Of a DNA stretch of 64,000 nucleotides, positions 44,864 through 56,737 are shown piece by piece. This DNA comes from Gautieria morchelliformis. Its lineage: Eukaryota > Basidiomycota > Agaricomycetes > Gomphales > Gomphaceae. The notes under the pieces were generated by a model that was given only the letters and a program-made list of their open reading frames with translations, was not told where the DNA came from and did not search any database. How positions within the stretch are numbered: the stretch's first letter is position 1; each line of letters begins with the position of its first letter. The stretch spans positions 62,001 to 126,000 of the forward strand of contig WHVA01000030.1 of NCBI GenBank assembly GCA_015179125.1. Direction: 5' to 3'. The position numbers were made by a program, and so were the translations under genes.

Positions 44864-46169
44864 TTATAGCACATCTTCCTCCTCATCCTCATCGCCGGAG
44901 ACCTCGGCGTTTTCTTGCCCAGCTTTCGCCATAAGCTGTGCCAAGTCTTGCTCTTCCGTGTCTGACACTGCCTTGGGCTAAGGAGGGGAAGATGAGTAAG
45001 ACCACTACTCCGGAAAACTTCGAAACGCAGAGACTTACCCTCATTTTAACTAGGAGTTCCCCTCCCTCGTCCTCGATCGTGCTCTGTATGACCTCGATTG
45101 CACGTTCCAGACGGTCGACTGCAGCAAACTGACATTCGAATATCAGAACGGAGTACTGAGGAAATGCGAATAGACGTCCCCACCTTGTCTGTTGCATTAG
45201 TACCGAGCACGTATAACGGAGGGGCTACCAGCTTCGCCCGTATTGGCACGGTTTCTGTGCTCACCTGTGCAAGAACAAATACATGTAATAAGAATAACGT
45301 CAAACCATAAAGCATGCAAATAAGCCCACTTTCTCGCCAGCTCGGAGCGCCTTCTTAATAGCATCGATCCCAGCAGGTTGGTAACATGTGAGCTCAATGT
45401 CTGCACGGAGCTTGATCGGCTGCGGTGTAAGCCGTCGCGCGATAGTTGCCTGTAGGAACGCAAGTGTCGCCTGTGGAATAGGAGGTAGACCTCCAAAAAC
45501 TTGCTCCGGCTCACTGCATTTGTGTGAGCATCAGCGAACGAATGGTGACAAAAGAAGTCACCTACGTGAGCGCCAACTTGAATGCATCATAGGGGTGCCC
45601 ATATTTTTTCCCTACTGGCCATCCTATTTGCTCGTACAGGCTCTCGAGTCGCTGCTCCTCGGTCTCGCCCACAATTGCAGCCTCACCATCAGCGCCTTCA
45701 TCATTGTCTGTGCGTGCGACAGCCCCGGCACTGCGTGAAGCGACGTGCCGCATGATGGAAGCGACTGTCTTGGACTTTGTGTAGCGCTCTTCGCATTTTG
45801 TGATATCCTCGGGAGAAACCCGACGTTTTGAGAGGTCGATGTAGCCTGGGATGTTTAGATGAGCAGACGCTTACAGACAATCAGTTTGACGCACCTTTCT
45901 CCTTGTCCACCCTTAGCACTACGACGACCTCGTTCCTTCCGACTCGAATCAACTTCTGGATACTCCTGATACGCCGACGAGAGAGCTCAGACAACAAAAT
46001 CATTCCCTCTATATTGTCATATTCCAGCTAAAGGGGTAGTGAGACATGCAAGTGAGGTATGCCAACTGAAACTCACAAGCTTGACATACGCGCCCATCTC
46101 TGCAATCTGGCGCACCTGAACCATGACCAGGTCATCGACCTCAGGGTACCGCTGCTCATAGTACCTCAT
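44864..46169 (-). CDS. SUI2: Eukaryotic translation initiation factor 2 subunit alpha, 7 exons, 324 residues
   Basis: Subunit of the eIF2 GTPase complex that brings initiator Met-tRNA to the 40S ribosome. Exons: 46169-46077, 46027-45895, 45845-45566, 45513-45330, 45264-45184, 45128-45039, 44977-44864; phases agree and the sum is 975 nt. The N-terminal S1/OB domain begins [20 protein letters not shown] and holds [13 protein letters not shown], where the Ser of LLSELS-R is the conserved target of Gcn2-type kinases (Ser51 of yeast/human numbering). The helical domain includes [20 protein letters not shown] and [20 protein letters not shown]; the C-terminal domain includes VKLVAPP-like [11 protein letters not shown] and ends in an acidic tail ([10 protein letters not shown]). 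Intact. Note that the same pathway (Gcn2, eIF2-alpha, Gcn4) acts on TGACTCA sites; this is only a thematic link to the array at 21527. Confidence 0.93.
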
Positions 46170-47361
46170 TGTGGTGCGTTGTGCTCAACTGAGCAGCTGC
46201 GTGGGTTAGAGCTGGAAGTTGTTGTGTCGCGAAAGTCTCGTAGTGTAGAAGAGTGACTGAGTGCGGGAATTTCCGATCACTGTCTAGCCGAGTACACATG
46301 GATCCACGGTTCTGCCCACGCAAAACTGGACGTACTGTAATTCAGATCGTCGATCGTGACCATGTTGTGTGGTCATACCTATGTTTAGCCGTGTTCTTTA
46401 AGTAACTTCAGGAAGCTGTGACAACCACCTTCTCGAGTAGTCGTGCTGGTGACACTGCTGATATCGGGACTGTCGTTCAAAATGTGAAACATCCGCACCT
46501 GATTTAGAATTAATGGTAAGTGGAGGACCATGGTAACGCCCTGCAGTCTCCTGGAGAGCTTGATATATGATATGTGATAGATAAGTGTCTCCGATTGTCC
46601 AAGCCAGTAATAGTAGTAGGGCGACAGGGTGTGCTAAGATTGGCTCGAGATAACAGTGTACTTATCCGACTCGTATCCGACTCTATATGGGCTGCAGGTG
46701 TACTGGATTGTAAGATGCATATAGCGCTGTCGTTGCATGCATCGTCGAGCTAGGTTAGTTTCACATCCATATGAAACTAATCTGTACTTATATATTATAT
46801 CTCAATGTTGTAACATTCAGGCCATTCAATACCGGACTACATCATACTAAGATTGAGATAAGTTCCCTCGATATATGTGGCGGCCGGGCTAGCTTTGATC
46901 TCGATACAGTATTGCGGCGCGCTACAGGCTGAGTCCAACTAGTATTAGTGTACGCAGCACTGAGTACCTACTAGTTGATTAGAGAAGTCTTATCCAGAAA
47001 TTCTATCGGACCGCGTGGCATCGAAATTGCAGCTACTCCTTGAATCGGCGCACTGTCGATCCACTTCCCAACGTTACCGCTTTCGAGTCCGATAGTTTGC
47101 TTAGCCCTAGCAATAAGGTAAGTCATGTCAAATCGATTGACCGTCGAAGCGTATACATCAACACACAGGCTGCGCAGGAGGCTTGCATGTGACATGGCCG
47201 ATACCACTGACACAAGTAGTACCCGCAGCTGAGTCCGTCATTCCACACCGCTGACGCGGCATCATTTCCGTGTACGCCTACTACGTCCGGCACAGCACCG
47301 TTTACTTTCGAGGTTAACCTGCCCAGCGGCGCAGAATAGATCACAACACGCCTCGCGCGAA
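46170..47361. other. Intergenic region upstream of eIF2-alpha
   Basis: Includes the eIF2-alpha promoter. Minus-strand frames at 46971-47213 and 47123-47344 are open, but I recognise no domain and no confident splice pattern. Confidence 0.4.
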
Positions 47362-47868
47362 GTGCAGCCCGCGGTCTCGCCGGCTTCGTCTGCGAAATCG
47401 AGTCGGCCGACGACTCTGCAGGAGATCGTCGGATACACCTACGGCCACCCGTGCAATGAGCACCGAACGGGATATCACCCCACGGTCGGGCTCACCGTCT
47501 ATCTGCAGCACCCCCAGCCCGCAGGCTTAAGCCCTGGGTCCGTGACGCAGGCGCAGACGGTTCAGGACAGTGACGCGTCGCAAGACACGGACGGTCGGGC
47601 TGGATGTGCAGAGGCCTGGGCACTTATCATTCGGCTGCTCAAGGCGATCCGCATGGTGCAGCACCCGGGTGTGAATTTTACATCAGAGGACTCCCGCGTG
47701 GAGGCAGGAGAGTTTGCTGCCTCGGACGCGCAGGCGCAGCGTTACCTGCAGGTCATATCAGCCCAGACCAGACTGCACAAGTCCCAGAACAATGGGACCT
47801 ACGAGCGTCACCGTGAGCGTGAAAATATCCACACTGCATTAGGCTTCCGATACGTGGACGCTTGTTAG
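47362..47868 (+). CDS. Hypothetical protein, 168 residues, possibly partial
   Basis: A G+C-rich open frame starting MQPAVSPASSAKSSRPTT and ending GFRYVDAC. The first ~30 residues look disordered. The middle has GYTYGHPCNEHRTGYHPTVG and a Gln/Asp-rich stretch; the C-terminal half appears helical (AWALIIRLLKAIRMVQH; QAQRYLQVISAQTRLHK). I recognise no family. The length of the frame and the codon composition favour coding, but an upstream exon may be missing. Confidence 0.4.
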   Translation: MQPAVSPASSAKSSRPTTLQEIVGYTYGHPCNEHRTGYHPTVGLTVYLQHPQPAGLSPGSVTQAQTVQDSDASQDTDGRAGCAEAWALIIRLLKAIRMVQHPGVNFTSEDSRVEAGEFAASDAQAQRYLQVISAQTRLHKSQNNGTYERHRERENIHTALGFRYVDAC

Positions 47869-48592
47869 AGTAGGTACCAACTCGGCGTTTGTGTCCATAT
47901 CGATCTCTGGCAGCTGGACTTGGGGTGTGGGACTTGGAATCTGGGGGATGACGCTGAGTGGCAATATTTTTTCCTGTGTCTTTGATTGCTGGCGTCGCGA
48001 TGACCACTGATCATAGTAACGCTCTTAACAGCGCAATCGGTCCTGGATCTTACCACTATCGGAAAGGCTGACTTCTATAGTTTACCTGAATCTAGTTGCA
48101 TCTGGTGACCAACTTCTCCTATTAAAGGATACCGACAACGTTGTCCGATTGTATCATATGGAAGGATTGGGCCGTCAACCGACCGTCGAAACCTGCGCAC
48201 CTTGCATGGAAAAGTTGATACACACGATTCACGTCTTTGCGTCATAGAATGCATGCACACGTATATGAAAGTCTCTATTTAGCGTGCAGGCAAGTCCTAT
48301 TAAATCGTCACTTAGCGCCAATCTGATGTGTTACACACACTCTTAACTCGTATGACTCCGTAACAATTGGCTTCTGATCCTGGTGCTGCACGACAATACG
48401 ACCAGAAATAAAAAAACTTGTAACGAAACTACGTAGGCGCGTGCCAAATAGGGAAGTGGCTCGTGCACAGGTTGTGAACTGGCCCGTTATACTTAATGTT
48501 GTTTAGCGAGTCAAATAGGAAAGCCGCTTGAGGACGCTTTCCCTCGCGAGGCTTGAACGGACTACCGCTCACTGTTTTTTACCACCGAGTCT
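47869..48592. other. Intergenic region upstream of the NLR-like gene
   Basis: Presumed promoter of the patatin/NB-ARC gene. No recognisable gene. Confidence 0.4.
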
Positions 48593-50032
48593 ATGGCTAA
48601 CACATCCCCTCACGTCACTCCCATCGGGAACAGCAGTTCCCCTACAACGCATCCGATCCGTGTACTTGCGTTGGATGGAGGCGGCATTCGAGGGCTCTCC
48701 TCCCTTATTATTCTGCGTAGGCTGATGGAAATGGTGGCAGTTGCAAAGGGCATCGGTGCCAGGAGTATCCTCCCGTCCGAGCACTTCGACTTTATCATAG
48801 GAACGGGAACAGGTGGTATCTCTGCCTTACTCCTTGGTCGCCTCCGGATGACAGTGGACGACGCCATTGCGGCATATCCGCAGCTAGCCAAAGCGGCTTT
48901 CCAGCCATCTAGTTTTGTTTTGCGTGCAGTGCAGCGTGCAACACCATCACAAAAGTTGGGCCAATGTGTTGGCAACATCGTAAAGGAGAAGCTTCGGGTT
49001 CGCGAAGCTCCCCTCTCTGATCCACCAGGCGACTCTCGGACATGCCATACGGCTGTTCTGGCCTGCACGTCAGCGAGTATTGACGCCCCCCCTCATGTGT
49101 TTCGATCCTACATCACTGCTGAAGAGGAACCTTCTCCATTTGCTATTCATGAAGTGGCCCGTGCGGCCGTTGCAATGCCAGGGACATACATTTGGATCTC
49201 CCTGGGAAATCCGCCTAGGCAATTCATTAGTGCTGGTTACGTTGGTTATAACAATCCAACGGAGGTTAGTTTATCGGAAGCTGCAAAGCACCTTCAAAGA
49301 TCCGTCGCTTGCCTCGTTTCTTTGAGCAATGGGCTTCAAAAAAGTGTTCGGATTGGAGGAAGATGGGGCAATATCATCCAAGCTTGTGTCAAGTTGCAGA
49401 GAGTTGTGAACCGGTACACTTAAGAATGTACCAGACTACCCGTCGGATGGATTTGCCATACTTTCGCTTCAATGTCACTCAGGGTCTAGCTGATTCTGAT
49501 ATTCGAGAGTGGGCGGCGGTCTCAGCATCTTTCATCACCGAGGCTACTGAAGCATACATGAGGAGGCCTGAGGTAGCTGATGAGTTGAAGACTTGTACAA
49601 AGACATTGATTGGTGGGTGATCATATGCATCTGTATTAACGTGGCTCAAACTAGAGCACAATCACAGCTGCTATGATTAATGTTGCTAATGATAGCCTGA
49701 CATCCACGGGCAAGGGTATTGGGCAAGTTGATATACAATGGTATATATTTCTTACTGGACTAATATATATTTTGCATACAGAACCTTTCTGCCATTGCAG
49801 AATCCAGCACTGTCAATATTTCATGGATGACAAAAGTATGTTGACAATGCAGTTGCTGTACTCAAGAATCAGCCTGCCGCTTGTCTTGCTATCCTTGGTT
49901 CAGGGGAATAGGCAAGACATCCATTGCACTAAGCATCTTGCATGTCCCAGTTATCAGGGATAAGTTTGGTGAACACTCAGGGTTTGTGTCCTGTGAGGGT
50001 ATCACCTCAGGTGCTGCCCTTGTGGATACTCT
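48593..50032 (+). pseudogene. NOD-like receptor pseudogene, 5' part: patatin-like domain and NB-ARC P-loop
   Basis: Fungal NLRs sense non-self or damage through an effector, a nucleotide-binding domain and repeats. Here the effector is patatin-like: oxyanion motif LALDGGGIRGLSS (residue ~25), then FDFIIGTGTGGISALLLGRL where active enzymes have G-x-S-x-G; Ser is replaced by Gly. The distal block reads FISAGYVGYNNP, where the dyad Asp of D-G-G/A is replaced by Ser. Near 49385 the frame shifts, then continues ESCEPVHLRMYQTTRRMDLP. Two probable introns (about 49618-49667 and 49741-49780) precede the NB-ARC start (ALSIFHG, a TGA, QKYVDNAVAVL), then AILGSG, a 1-nt shift, and GIGKTSIALSIL (Walker A). 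The part ends at a Gypsy insertion whose TSD is ACTCT. It cannot make a full-length product. Confidence 0.85.
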
Positions 50033-51060
50033 TGTCAATATTGGTTTTTAGGCATTAATATTGTGTATTAGTGAACACAGCGAATGCCTAAATAACTTGT
50101 GCGAATAAGTATGCCATTCGGTGAATAGGTGAACCAATAAATGTTCACAAGATAAGAGGGCTGCCTGAACGGAGCTCGCCCTATCTACAGTCGTAGCGAA
50201 ATAGCCTGTAGCACTTGACGATGTAACGTGCAAGGTGTCACGGAAGGGTTGTCTAAGCAGCAATAATCCCTTTGCCGGCAAAGGCACTCCTTTGGAGCCC
50301 TTCACCGACAGCACAGAAAATAGTTCGAAGGCTAAGGTAACAAAGATGAAGTATGGGAACTCACCAGTGATGCCTAAGTCTTCTTCTGGTCGAAGATAGA
50401 AATATACAGGAGGAGGCTCAAGACGATGATCACAGCGAGGTCAAGTTTGCACAAGATGGACATATGATAATTGAACTGGAGAATATACATGCGAATGTAA
50501 ACTACTTATATCGAATGCTCATGTGGTAACAGCGAATAGGAAAGAGGCCGTCGTGAGTCAGGGTTGGATAGGGGTGCGCAGTCATGATACAGATAGATGG
50601 ATTAAACATACAATAGAATGAAAGAAGGGTGCGAATATGAAACAACGGAGAGGAAAGAGGGCGAAGGCACCTATGTATGGAAATACACCTTGGGGCCCGC
50701 ATATACACCACCCTGCACGGACTCTTCGTCTGCTGGGTTGATCCCACATGACCTACGGGTAGGAGGTCCCGCGAATGCATCCCGACCATATGAACACCTA
50801 AAGGGGGTTGGATCGAGAAGGTGATGGGGTTAGTGATGAATCATCACGCCGGGTAAATGGTATTGATCGTATTTGATGGTGTGCCTGCTGGCGAAATGTG
50901 CGAGCAGCGAATAGCTGTTCGGAGAATGGGGCGAACAGCGAATGGAGCGAACGTAGGGGAAGAGTGGTCGAAGGGTGGGGTGAACTCTGGTGAAGATGCT
51001 AGGGAGTGAGGAGGGGGAATGTAGAGACAGCGGGATAAGGGAAATAGACAGGTCATGACA
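50033..51060 (-). repeat. Family-A 3' LTR
   Basis: 1028 bp; near-identical to 56738-57764, with scattered substitutions (for example TGTCAATATTGG versus TGTCAAGATTGG at the tip). Confidence 0.93.
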
Positions 51061-51273
51061 GTACCCCCCTCCTAGCTTCGGAGTCCAACGACGCTGCGTC
51101 CTATGGTGGGGCGGAACCGTTAAAGACGTAATAGGTCCCCTGATGGGATCTCTGAGGTCTGGGCCCTGCCTTGCTGCATGGTCCATGCACGACTGCTCCT
51201 TCTGTTTTAAAAACGCGGCACGGAACGGGGCTATGGAACCCATCTAAGCACCCAAGCCAAGTGTACTGCCCCT

Positions 51274-51834
51274 ATGACGACACCTGGGTACTCAGTACTC
51301 CTTGATCGATTGCAGACGGTATGGAAGGTTAGGCCGGAGCTTCGGGGAGAGTCGCGTAGGGATGTGGAGCAGTGGGTGGTTGATGCAGCAGGAGTCCAAG
51401 TGAGTACCGCTCTGTCTCTTCCTGGTTGTCGTTCGCTCATTAATGAGATCTAGGAGGAGCTTTGGAAAATGCTGCAGGTTGAGGAGGTGATCGACCAGGA
51501 GTTTGAAAGACCACCCGAGGTGGATGAGTTAGGGAAGGAGATACAGAAAGCGAGGGTATGGCTGGAGAGTTCGGCATCGATTTTGGAATCGGTACCCGCA
51601 GAAGCCGACATCGATTCGACTCCGGCTCAGATCTTCACGCTGACCTCGAAAGGGTGCGAAGCAACAGAAAGGGCTGGGAAAGACCCTGAAGGTATAGTCC
51701 TTGAATTGCCCTATGCGATGACGATGCTAACACGATTTGATGGGTTCGGCGAAGTTATCCCGCCTGTTACGCAGTCGGCTGTAAATGCAGGAGGATCGCT
51801 GGGGGCTGCAGGGCCTATCACGCGAACAAGGTGA
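51274..51834 (+). CDS. Antisense two-exon frame inside Gypsy A, 168 residues
   Basis: Runs opposite to the element's Pol, between the chromodomain and the 3' LTR. ATG at 51274 (CCCTATGACG context); exon 1 51274-51399, intron 51400-51453 (GTGAGT...ATCTAG, 54 nt), exon 2 51454-51834. Phase 0 is kept and there are no stops. The protein has helices (SVLLDRLQTVWKVRPELRG; ELWKMLQVEEVIDQEFERP; EIQKARVWLESSASILESVP) and a C-terminal part LELPYAMTMLTRFDGFGEVI ending in GPITRTR. I recognise no domain. Helical segments ending in such a tail can resemble the N-terminus of a fungal Gypsy Gag, so one reading is a Gag-derived or captured gene in reverse. An intact spliced frame in an otherwise wrecked element is notable. 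Confidence 0.5.
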
Positions 51835-52129
51835 CTGTGAATCTGCTTTGCGCCCGATGGGCAGAGTAAGAAACAACTGAGAGCGAAGGGTATGCTTGAA
51901 GTGATGGCTAGGCATGGCTCGCAAGCCCCGAACACTCTCGCTAGCGATGAAGGGGAGAGTGGGAAAGGGGTCAGGGTGTCTGATGAGGCATCCATCAGCG
52001 GGGCCAAATGAATTGGCAGAGGTCGTGGTGGACAAGGGGGTTTAGGCGATAGCAAGGGGATTATGAATGAAGTCGAGTGCCTAGATATAATATGAACAGA
52101 GGCGTGTTTTCTTGGGTTTTTATAAGGTT

Positions 52130-55100
52130 CTAAGCTTTGGGTTTTTTGGGGTACTTCACATGGAATTCGGCGAGTCTGCGAGCCGAATTAGTAACATTCG
52201 AAGAGGGTTCCCAAGATTTAGCCTCAGGGGTGTGTTCGTATCCCTTCCATTCTACTAAGTACTCCAATCTTCTTCAGTGAATGCGACTGTCGAGGATTTT
52301 CGTGATCTCATACTCGTCGGTGGAGTCGATTTCGATAGGCGGTGGGGGTCTGCATGTTGACCTGGGATAGTAGATGTCATGGCGGGTTCGAGAAGGGATA
52401 CATGAAACACAGGGTGGATCTGGCAAAAATCCAAAGGTAAGCCTAAGCGAAACGCATGAGAAGATATTTTAGCTGTGATAGGATATGGGCCAAGTCTTCG
52501 GTGGTCGAGTTTCTTCGAAGGCCTTTTTGTGCGAATATTTCGCGAGTTGAGCCATACTCTGTTGCCGATCTGAAACTCAGGAATCGGAATGTGGCGACTG
52601 GTTGTGGATGAAGTGTACTGGGTAATTGATTTCTTTATTTGATCTCGAAGGTACTGGTGAAAATCCTTGAGATCTGCCGACTGGCGATAAGCATCTTCGG
52701 AGGCGACCGAAGTGAGAGATACTTTGAGCTTTGGATGGAAACCCTTGTTGGTGAAGAAGGGTGTGACCTGAGTCGCCGAATGGGCTGTGTTGTTGTAGGT
52801 GAATTCGGCGAGGGGGAGGAGGTCGATCCAATCATCCTGCTGGTAGTTGATGCAGACTCGGAGGTACTGCTCGAGGATCTGGTTTACTCGTTCGGTCTGT
52901 GCATCGGTTTGGGGGTGGTAGGCTGTAGAAAGGTTGCCTTTGATGCCGAGTATTTTGCAGAGCAAGGTCCAGAATTGAGACGTGAAGTGCTTCCCTCGAT
53001 CAGAGATGATGTTGCTGGGGCTACCGTGTTTAGCGAATACGTGGCGAAGGAAGAGCATGGTGACATCCCCTGAATCGATGTCTGAGAATGTCAGAATAAA
53101 CAGGGCCATCTTTGTTACTCTGTCAACAATGATGAGGATCATGTCGTGTCCATCTGACGGGGGAGTCCTTCGATGAAGTCCATGGAGATCGAATCCCAAG
53201 GTTGTTGGCTGATGGGCAGGAAGCGAAGAGGACCGAAGGGTTTGTGATGAATGGATTTAGCGTGGCGACACTTGGAACAGGAGCCGATGTAATTGGTGAC
53301 GAAGGTGGACATGTTCAGCCAATGATACTGTCTCTCTGAATGTTCTTCATCATTTTGCTGATCCCTGGATGGCCTGCTAACTGATGGTCATGCAGCGAGC
53401 GAAGGATGTCCAAGCGAATATCATTATGATCAGGGACATACGTTCGCTGTTTGTATAACAGCATTTTGTCATCCTCTCCAAGTGACCAGGGGTCTGGCTT
53501 CGCGTTTGGAAGGGTGACCGCCATCGACTGAGACTGAAGACGAGTGATGTGGGCTGAGGACAAGGGATCGGTCAACTGTCCTTGTTGGATGGATGTTAAC
53601 AGTGATGCAGAGTCAAGGATGATGGCGCGAATGAGTTGCCCAGTTTTAAACATCGACTGGAAGTTGTGAGGATTCGCCAATGCGTAAGCACCATCCCCCC
53701 CTTTAGGGTACACGTCGCCCTGACGGGCCAATGCATCAGGCTTCATGCCAAGTCGCCCAGCTCGGTAGCGAATGATGTAGTTGAAACCTGACAGGTGTTC
53801 GGACCATTGAAACTGTCGTTGGGTCAGCTATTTTGTAGTTGCGAAGTACTCAAGGTTTTTGTGGTTGGAGAGGACGAGGATGATGTGGGATGCTCCTTCG
53901 AGGTAGTTTTGCCATTGTTTGAAGGCACAGAAGATGGCGAGCAGCTCTTTGTCGTAGATCTCATAGTTCATCTCGGCTGGTGCCATTCCTCGTGAATAGA
54001 ATGTGATCGGGTGGATATTGCCATCGGAGGGGGTGATCTGGGAGATGATGGCGGTGATGGCATAGTTGGAGGCGTCTGTCTCAATGACGATGGGGTTACT
54101 CGGGTTGAAGTGGATGATGACTGGGGCTTTTGAGAATGGGGCTTTGAGTGCTTCGAAAGCCTCCTGCTGCTTCACTTCCCAGGCAAACGGGGTATCCTTT
54201 CTGGTCAAGTGAGTGAGTGGCAGGACAATTCTGAGAACAAAATGATGAATCTTCTGTAGAAGTTCGCAAAGCCCAGGAATGATTGGACTTCGCGAATGTT
54301 CGTCAGTACAGGCCACTTTGTGATGGCAGCTGTCTTTTTGACGTCCATGGAGACCCCAGCAGGAGAGATGATGAATCTGAGAAATTCGACCCAGTTCGAA
54401 TGGAAGAGGCACTTCTCGGGTTTTATGAAGAGGTTGTGCTTCTGAAGACGGGCAAGGACCATTCAGACATGTTCCAAGTGATCCTTTCTGTTCTTGGAGA
54501 AGATAAGGATGTCGTCGAGGTAGACTACAACGAAGATGTCAGCCATGTCTTGGAAGATATCATTCATGAAATGCTGGAAAGTCGCTGGAGCATTCGTCAA
54601 CCCGAACGGCATGACAAGATATTCGAAGGACCCATATCGAGTTCGGAAGGCTGTCTTCCACTCTTGGCCAGAGCCGATCCAGACATTGTTGAACCTGGTG
54701 CGAAGGTCGAATTTGGTACGTTCGCGCTTTTGAGTTGGTCAATAAGGCTCGGAATCAGTGGGATAGGGTATTTGTTCTTTTGCGTGATACGATTCAACCC
54801 TTGGTAGTCCACACACATTTGCAGTGTACCATCCTTCTTCTTCGCGAACACAACAGGGGCGCCACCGGGTGATTGGGAGGAGCGGATAAATCCCTTGCCA
54901 AGCATATCTTCGAGATATTCGTGGAGCGCTTCTAATTCACTGTTCGAGAGAGGGTATATGGGACCGTGAGGTGGTGTGCCATCATTCTCGATCTCGATGG
55001 TGTGGTCATAAGGGTGATGTGGGGGCAAGTCTTTGGCTTTAGCATGCGAGAAGATATTGAAGAAGTCATGGTACTCCTCTGGTACCACAGTCCTGAACAT

Positions 55101-56150
55101 CTCTAACTCGTCCTTCGGTAGGGGGTTTTCGTGAAGGAGTGTAGTTGGAGCGGGTGCGTTGCCTACAGCACGAAGCGAAGTTGGTTCGGGAATGGTAGGG
55201 TGCATGTTTAACATGAAGGTTTCTTCTTCGCTGAGTTTCATGATTAGCTTGAAGGCGGCCGCACTGATTATGCTTATATGCGGTGTTGCCCTCTTTGTCG
55301 GAGGCGGATCAGGAGGCGAAGAATAGGATGGGAGGTGGTCATCGATCAGCGATTCTGTACATGGTGTACAGGGGTGAGAGTGACTCGGAACGGGCTCTGT
55401 TTTTGGTCAAATAGGTTTGGTTTCTATTATGCTTTCTTTCGTGGCTGAAAATGGATGGATGAGATCATTAGGAAGCGATATGGAGGACTCAGAGCAGTGA
55501 TTCTCGATTGGCTTGTTTGAGAGAAGTAATGGTTCACCATCCACGTAGATTCGGAATAGGAGCGGGCGAGGAAGTGACATCCGGTGGAAAGACCAGGACA
55601 TAGGAAAGTGGTCCAATCGCTGCGTTTGGGACGTAGCCCAAGGATGGCGGGGACGAATGCGAACCAGGAACTGGCGGTGGGGAAGTCATTGACGCAGTGT
55701 GGAGTTCGGGGATACTGTCGAAGATAGCCGGTGGGGAAATCATCGTACAGGCCATAGCGACCGTCATACATGGGAGCATGGAATCGGTGCTGGAAGGAAA
55801 GGTGGTTGAGAGGGAGGCCCAATCGATAGTGGGTTTTGTAGAGCGAAGCCACGGAAGCCCAAGAATGATTGCGGCCAAAGGGTGTAACTTTGTGACAAGT
55901 AGCGAAATGTCCTGCGAGGAGGAGTCACTGAAAGTGAGGCTAGTATCAAGATATTCGTGGATGAAACCAGCAGTGGCTGGTTTCCCGTCGAAAAGGGAGA
56001 GAGTGATCGGCGAACGGAGTGATGTACATACAAAATCGGGACGAGAGGAAAAGGAGCTATCAATAAAATTGGAAGTAGCACCAGAGTCGATGAGAGTAGG
56101 GACAGAGCTAGAGAGACCGGGAAGGTGTACATGGATGATGAAGGATGAAT
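52130..56150 (-). pseudogene. Gypsy A Pol: protease, RT, RNase H, integrase, chromodomain (broken)
   Basis: The minus strand in order: protease PTLIDSGATSNFIDSSF (~56100-56050) and AAIILGLPWLRSTKPTIDW; RT with [32 protein letters not shown] (55241 leftwards) and [11 protein letters not shown] (~54540-54498); RNase H with VIETDASNYAI and VLSNHKNLEYF (54130-53850); integrase zinc part and core MDFIEGLPPSDGHD, SDRGKHFTSQFW, YHPQTDAQTERVNQ (53200-52900); and a chromodomain EYEITKILDSRIH, TGA, RRLEYLVEWKGY..SWEP (52310-52180). Frameshifts between RT and RNase H, RNase H and integrase, and within integrase, together with the TGA in the chromodomain, make it non-functional. The catalytic motifs themselves are mostly preserved, so decay is recent. 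Confidence 0.9.
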
Positions 56151-56262
56151 CAGAAGGAGCTAATAGAGGTGAATAAGTACACAGGTGGTACAGAGTAGAT
56201 AGGGTTGTTATTTGGAGGGACAGAGCAGGTATGGGTAAGAGTCGTGGAAAATGAGTCAGAGT

Positions 56263-56673
56263 CTAGTGGGAGAGAAGGTCCAGGTCCGCCAAGTAGGGCA
56301 GAAATCTGTGCGAAGGATTGGTACGGGGAAGGGCGTCCCGCAAAGGGGTAAGGCTGTCCTGCGAATAAAAAAGGCTCAGGCCCGCCAGGGGGGCAGGAAT
56401 CTGTATAGAGGGGTGTTGCAGGGGAGGTTGTCCCTCGAAGGGGTGAGGTTGCCCTGCGAAGGGAAATAGCGCAGGCCCACCAGGTGGGGCAGGAGTCTGG
56501 GCGAAGGTTCGTTGCAGGGGAAGGCGACCTGTGAAAGGGTGAGGCTGTCCCATGAATAGAAGTGGCGCAGGCCCATCAGGTGGGGCAGGAGTCTGTGCGA
56601 AAAGTTGTTGTGGGGGAGGTTGTCCCATGAAGGGGTGAGGTTGTCCCACGAATAGAAGTGGCGTAGAGTACAT
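56263..56673 (-). CDS. Proline-rich tandem-repeat frame upstream of Gypsy A protease
   Basis: An open minus-strand frame of 136 residues built from ~27-residue repeats: FVGQPHPFMGQPPPQQLFAQ, then TPAPPDGPAPLLFMGQPHPF and so on, four copies decaying towards the end. It lies where Gag should be, but no capsid or zinc knuckle is present, so Gag seems to have been replaced or deleted down to a repeat-rich linker. Translation is uncertain. Confidence 0.45.
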   Translation of the reverse strand: MYSTPLLFVGQPHPFMGQPPPQQLFAQTPAPPDGPAPLLFMGQPHPFTGRLPLQRTFAQTPAPPGGPALFPFAGQPHPFEGQPPLQHPSIQIPAPLAGLSLFYSQDSLTPLRDALPRTNPSHRFLPYLADLDLLSH

Positions 56674-56737
56674 GTGTAGAAAGGGGTGACGAGTAGATGG
56701 AATAATGCTTTGACTGTAGCTGTTAGTTCAATTATAC

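Noticed and set aside
48610-49068. Long minus-strand open frame over the patatin region
   Set aside because: It is the antisense of a strongly conserved patatin domain and has no domain of its own.
52639-53073. Plus-strand frame of 144 residues in Gypsy A
   Set aside because: It is the antisense of the integrase core, whose catalytic motifs are on the minus strand.
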